From: Alteromonadaceae bacterium
GTDB taxonomy: Bacteria; Pseudomonadota; Gammaproteobacteria; Enterobacterales; Alteromonadaceae
Assembly (NCBI GenBank): GCA_013373625.1
Contig: JABXHM010000014.1
Coordinates: 62,001 to 126,000, forward strand
DNA: 64,000 nucleotides
Reading direction: 5' to 3'
In this document: positions 63,134 through 64,000 of the stretch, in pieces
Layout of the letters: each line of letters opens with the position of its first letter
How positions within the stretch are numbered: the first letter of the stretch is position 1
Position numbers and translations under genes: made by a program
The notes under the pieces: model-generated
Databases searched by the model: none
What the model was told of the DNA's origin: nothing
The model's input: the letters and a program-made list of their open reading frames with translations, nothing else

Positions 63134-64000
63134 TTAAAAATGTGAATGTAGTGAAAAATACAATTCGCGGAACTGCTGTCTGCGCTTGCTGTAATACTCT
63201 TTGAGTGCAGCATTCGGCGTGTAGCTAGCGACAAGTTCTGGCACCGGACAAATATCGCTGATTGCAATATCTGGTGAAACACCCATTTGCGCCAGACGGG
63301 CAGCGCCAAGTGCCGGGCCTACATCACCGCTTTTGCGATAGTTCATCTCAATGCCGCTGACATCGGCCAGTAACTGTCGCCAGTATGTGCTTTTCACACC
63401 ACCGCCAATCAGGCTGATACCGTCTACCTTAATGCCACACCCATGCACAGCGTCGATACCGTCAGCCAGCGCCATCGAAACGCCCTGCACAACCGCTTGT
63501 GCCATATGGGCACGGGTCGTTGCAGCAGTCAGCCCGAAAAAGCCGGCTTTGGCGTTAGGATTATTGTGTGGCGTGCGCTCGCCGGTTAGATAAGGTAAAA
63601 AGTACGGCGTATTGGGATCATCCGGTTGGGTATTGGTGACCACATCTTCAAACAGGGCACCGACATCGGCATAGCCTGAATTTTTTGCAAACCAGTCAAG
63701 ACAGCTCGCTGCACTTAACATGACCGACATCAGGTGCCAGCGCTCAGGAACAGCATGACAAAAACTGTGTACTGCTGATTCCGGATCACTACGGTAATCT
63801 TTGGTTACTGCGAAATAGACACCTGATGTACCCAGCGACAACATTGCCTGGCCTGGATCGACAATGCCACAGCCGACTGCGCCCGCGGCATTATCGCCAG
63901 CTCCGGCTACGACAGGCACAGCTTGCATATTCCATCGCGCAGCAGCTTCCGCTGTTAAATAGCCGGTAATTTCACTGCCTTCGTACAGTTTTGGCATATT
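63134..64000 (-). CDS. xylB: Xylulokinase, C-terminal part (runs off the window)
   Basis: The last ~289 codons; the 5' end lies beyond base 64000. FGGY-family kinase that phosphorylates D-xylulose to xylulose-5-phosphate for the pentose phosphate pathway. Visible motifs: VVAGAGDNAAGAVG with the catalytic Asp, LSLGTSGVYFAV (phosphate loop), PYLTGERTPHNNPNAKAGFFGL and ISLIGGGVKSTYWRQLLAD. Position just upstream of xylA supports xylulokinase over other FGGY sugar kinases. About 200 N-terminal residues are missing only because of the window edge. Confidence 0.93.
   Translation of the reverse strand, partial: NMPKLYEGSEITGYLTAEAAARWNMQAVPVVAGAGDNAAGAVGCGIVDPGQAMLSLGTSGVYFAVTKDYRSDPESAVHSFCHAVPERWHLMSVMLSAASCLDWFAKNSGYADVGALFEDVVTNTQPDDPNTPYFLPYLTGERTPHNNPNAKAGFFGLTAATTRAHMAQAVVQGVSMALADGIDAVHGCGIKVDGISLIGGGVKSTYWRQLLADVSGIEMNYRKSGDVGPALGAARLAQMGVSPDIAISDICPVPELVASYTPNAALKEYYSKRRQQFRELYFSLHSHF

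Noticed and set aside
1..64000. CRISPR arrays, tRNA genes, insertion sequences or prophage
   Set aside because: No regularly spaced repeats, cloverleaf-like stretches, transposase or phage genes were seen on reading either strand; small RNAs cannot be excluded by eye.

Overview
The window reads as chromosomal DNA of a marine, heterotrophic gammaproteobacterium, most likely Alteromonadales (Alteromonas-like family). Reasons: a complete Na+-translocating NADH:quinone reductase operon with its apbE and nqrM partners, TonB-dependent receptors, FabV-type enoyl reductase, a TRAP transporter, an argR/mdh divergent pair, and a plant-cell-wall (xylan) utilisation locus. The genus is inference. I see no tRNA, rRNA, CRISPR array, transposase, integrase or phage gene.

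Layout. 1-5900: tail of an outer-membrane barrel protein, then argR and mdh diverging across a set of ARG-box-like operators, mdh converging on ppc, and fklB. 5990-9000: a three-gene TRAP transporter resembling 2-oxoacid systems. 9070-10250: fabV. 10825-18013: nqrABCDEF, a terminator, then apbE and nqrM, i.e. the sodium-pumping complex plus the factors that attach its FMN and supply its iron centre. 18062-31260: a hybrid sensor kinase, SOS-controlled dinB, small proteins, an exported metallo-beta-lactamase-fold enzyme, ppnP, an amidohydrolase/dehydratase pair, a PH-domain protein, dipeptidyl peptidase IV, an NAD(P)-binding protein and trmN6. 31475-45524: an orphan exbD, a PhoD-like phosphatase/fldB/HExxH-protein run, a lipoprotein, msrA, a DCC protein with an SDR, an NSS transporter, a small membrane protein behind an FNR-like site, and an operon of two lysophospholipid-type acyltransferases plus a YbdG-type mechanosensitive channel.

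45690-64000 is a xylan locus. Glucuronoyl esterase (CE15) diverges from a GH3 beta-xylosidase and GH10 xylanase. After a small exported beta-rich protein comes a long minus-strand series read as xylB, xylA, a CE20-like acetylesterase, a GH9 enzyme, a large TonB-dependent receptor, a flavin-dependent tryptophan-halogenase homologue and a DUF6445 protein. Together these would strip esters from xylan, cut it, import oligosaccharides and send xylose to xylulose-5-phosphate.

Most notable points: (i) the receptor/halogenase/DUF6445 trio inside a xylan locus, where DUF6445 shows an HxD...H...R pattern like 2-oxoglutarate/Fe(II) oxygenases; (ii) a shared 11-bp palindrome AACACnGTGTT upstream of both the GH3 gene and the receptor, a candidate operator; (iii) two strong intrinsic terminators placed just before internal genes of the minus-strand series; (iv) a stand-alone HExxH protein translationally coupled to flavodoxin; (v) a 63-residue two-helix membrane protein behind a near-perfect FNR site.
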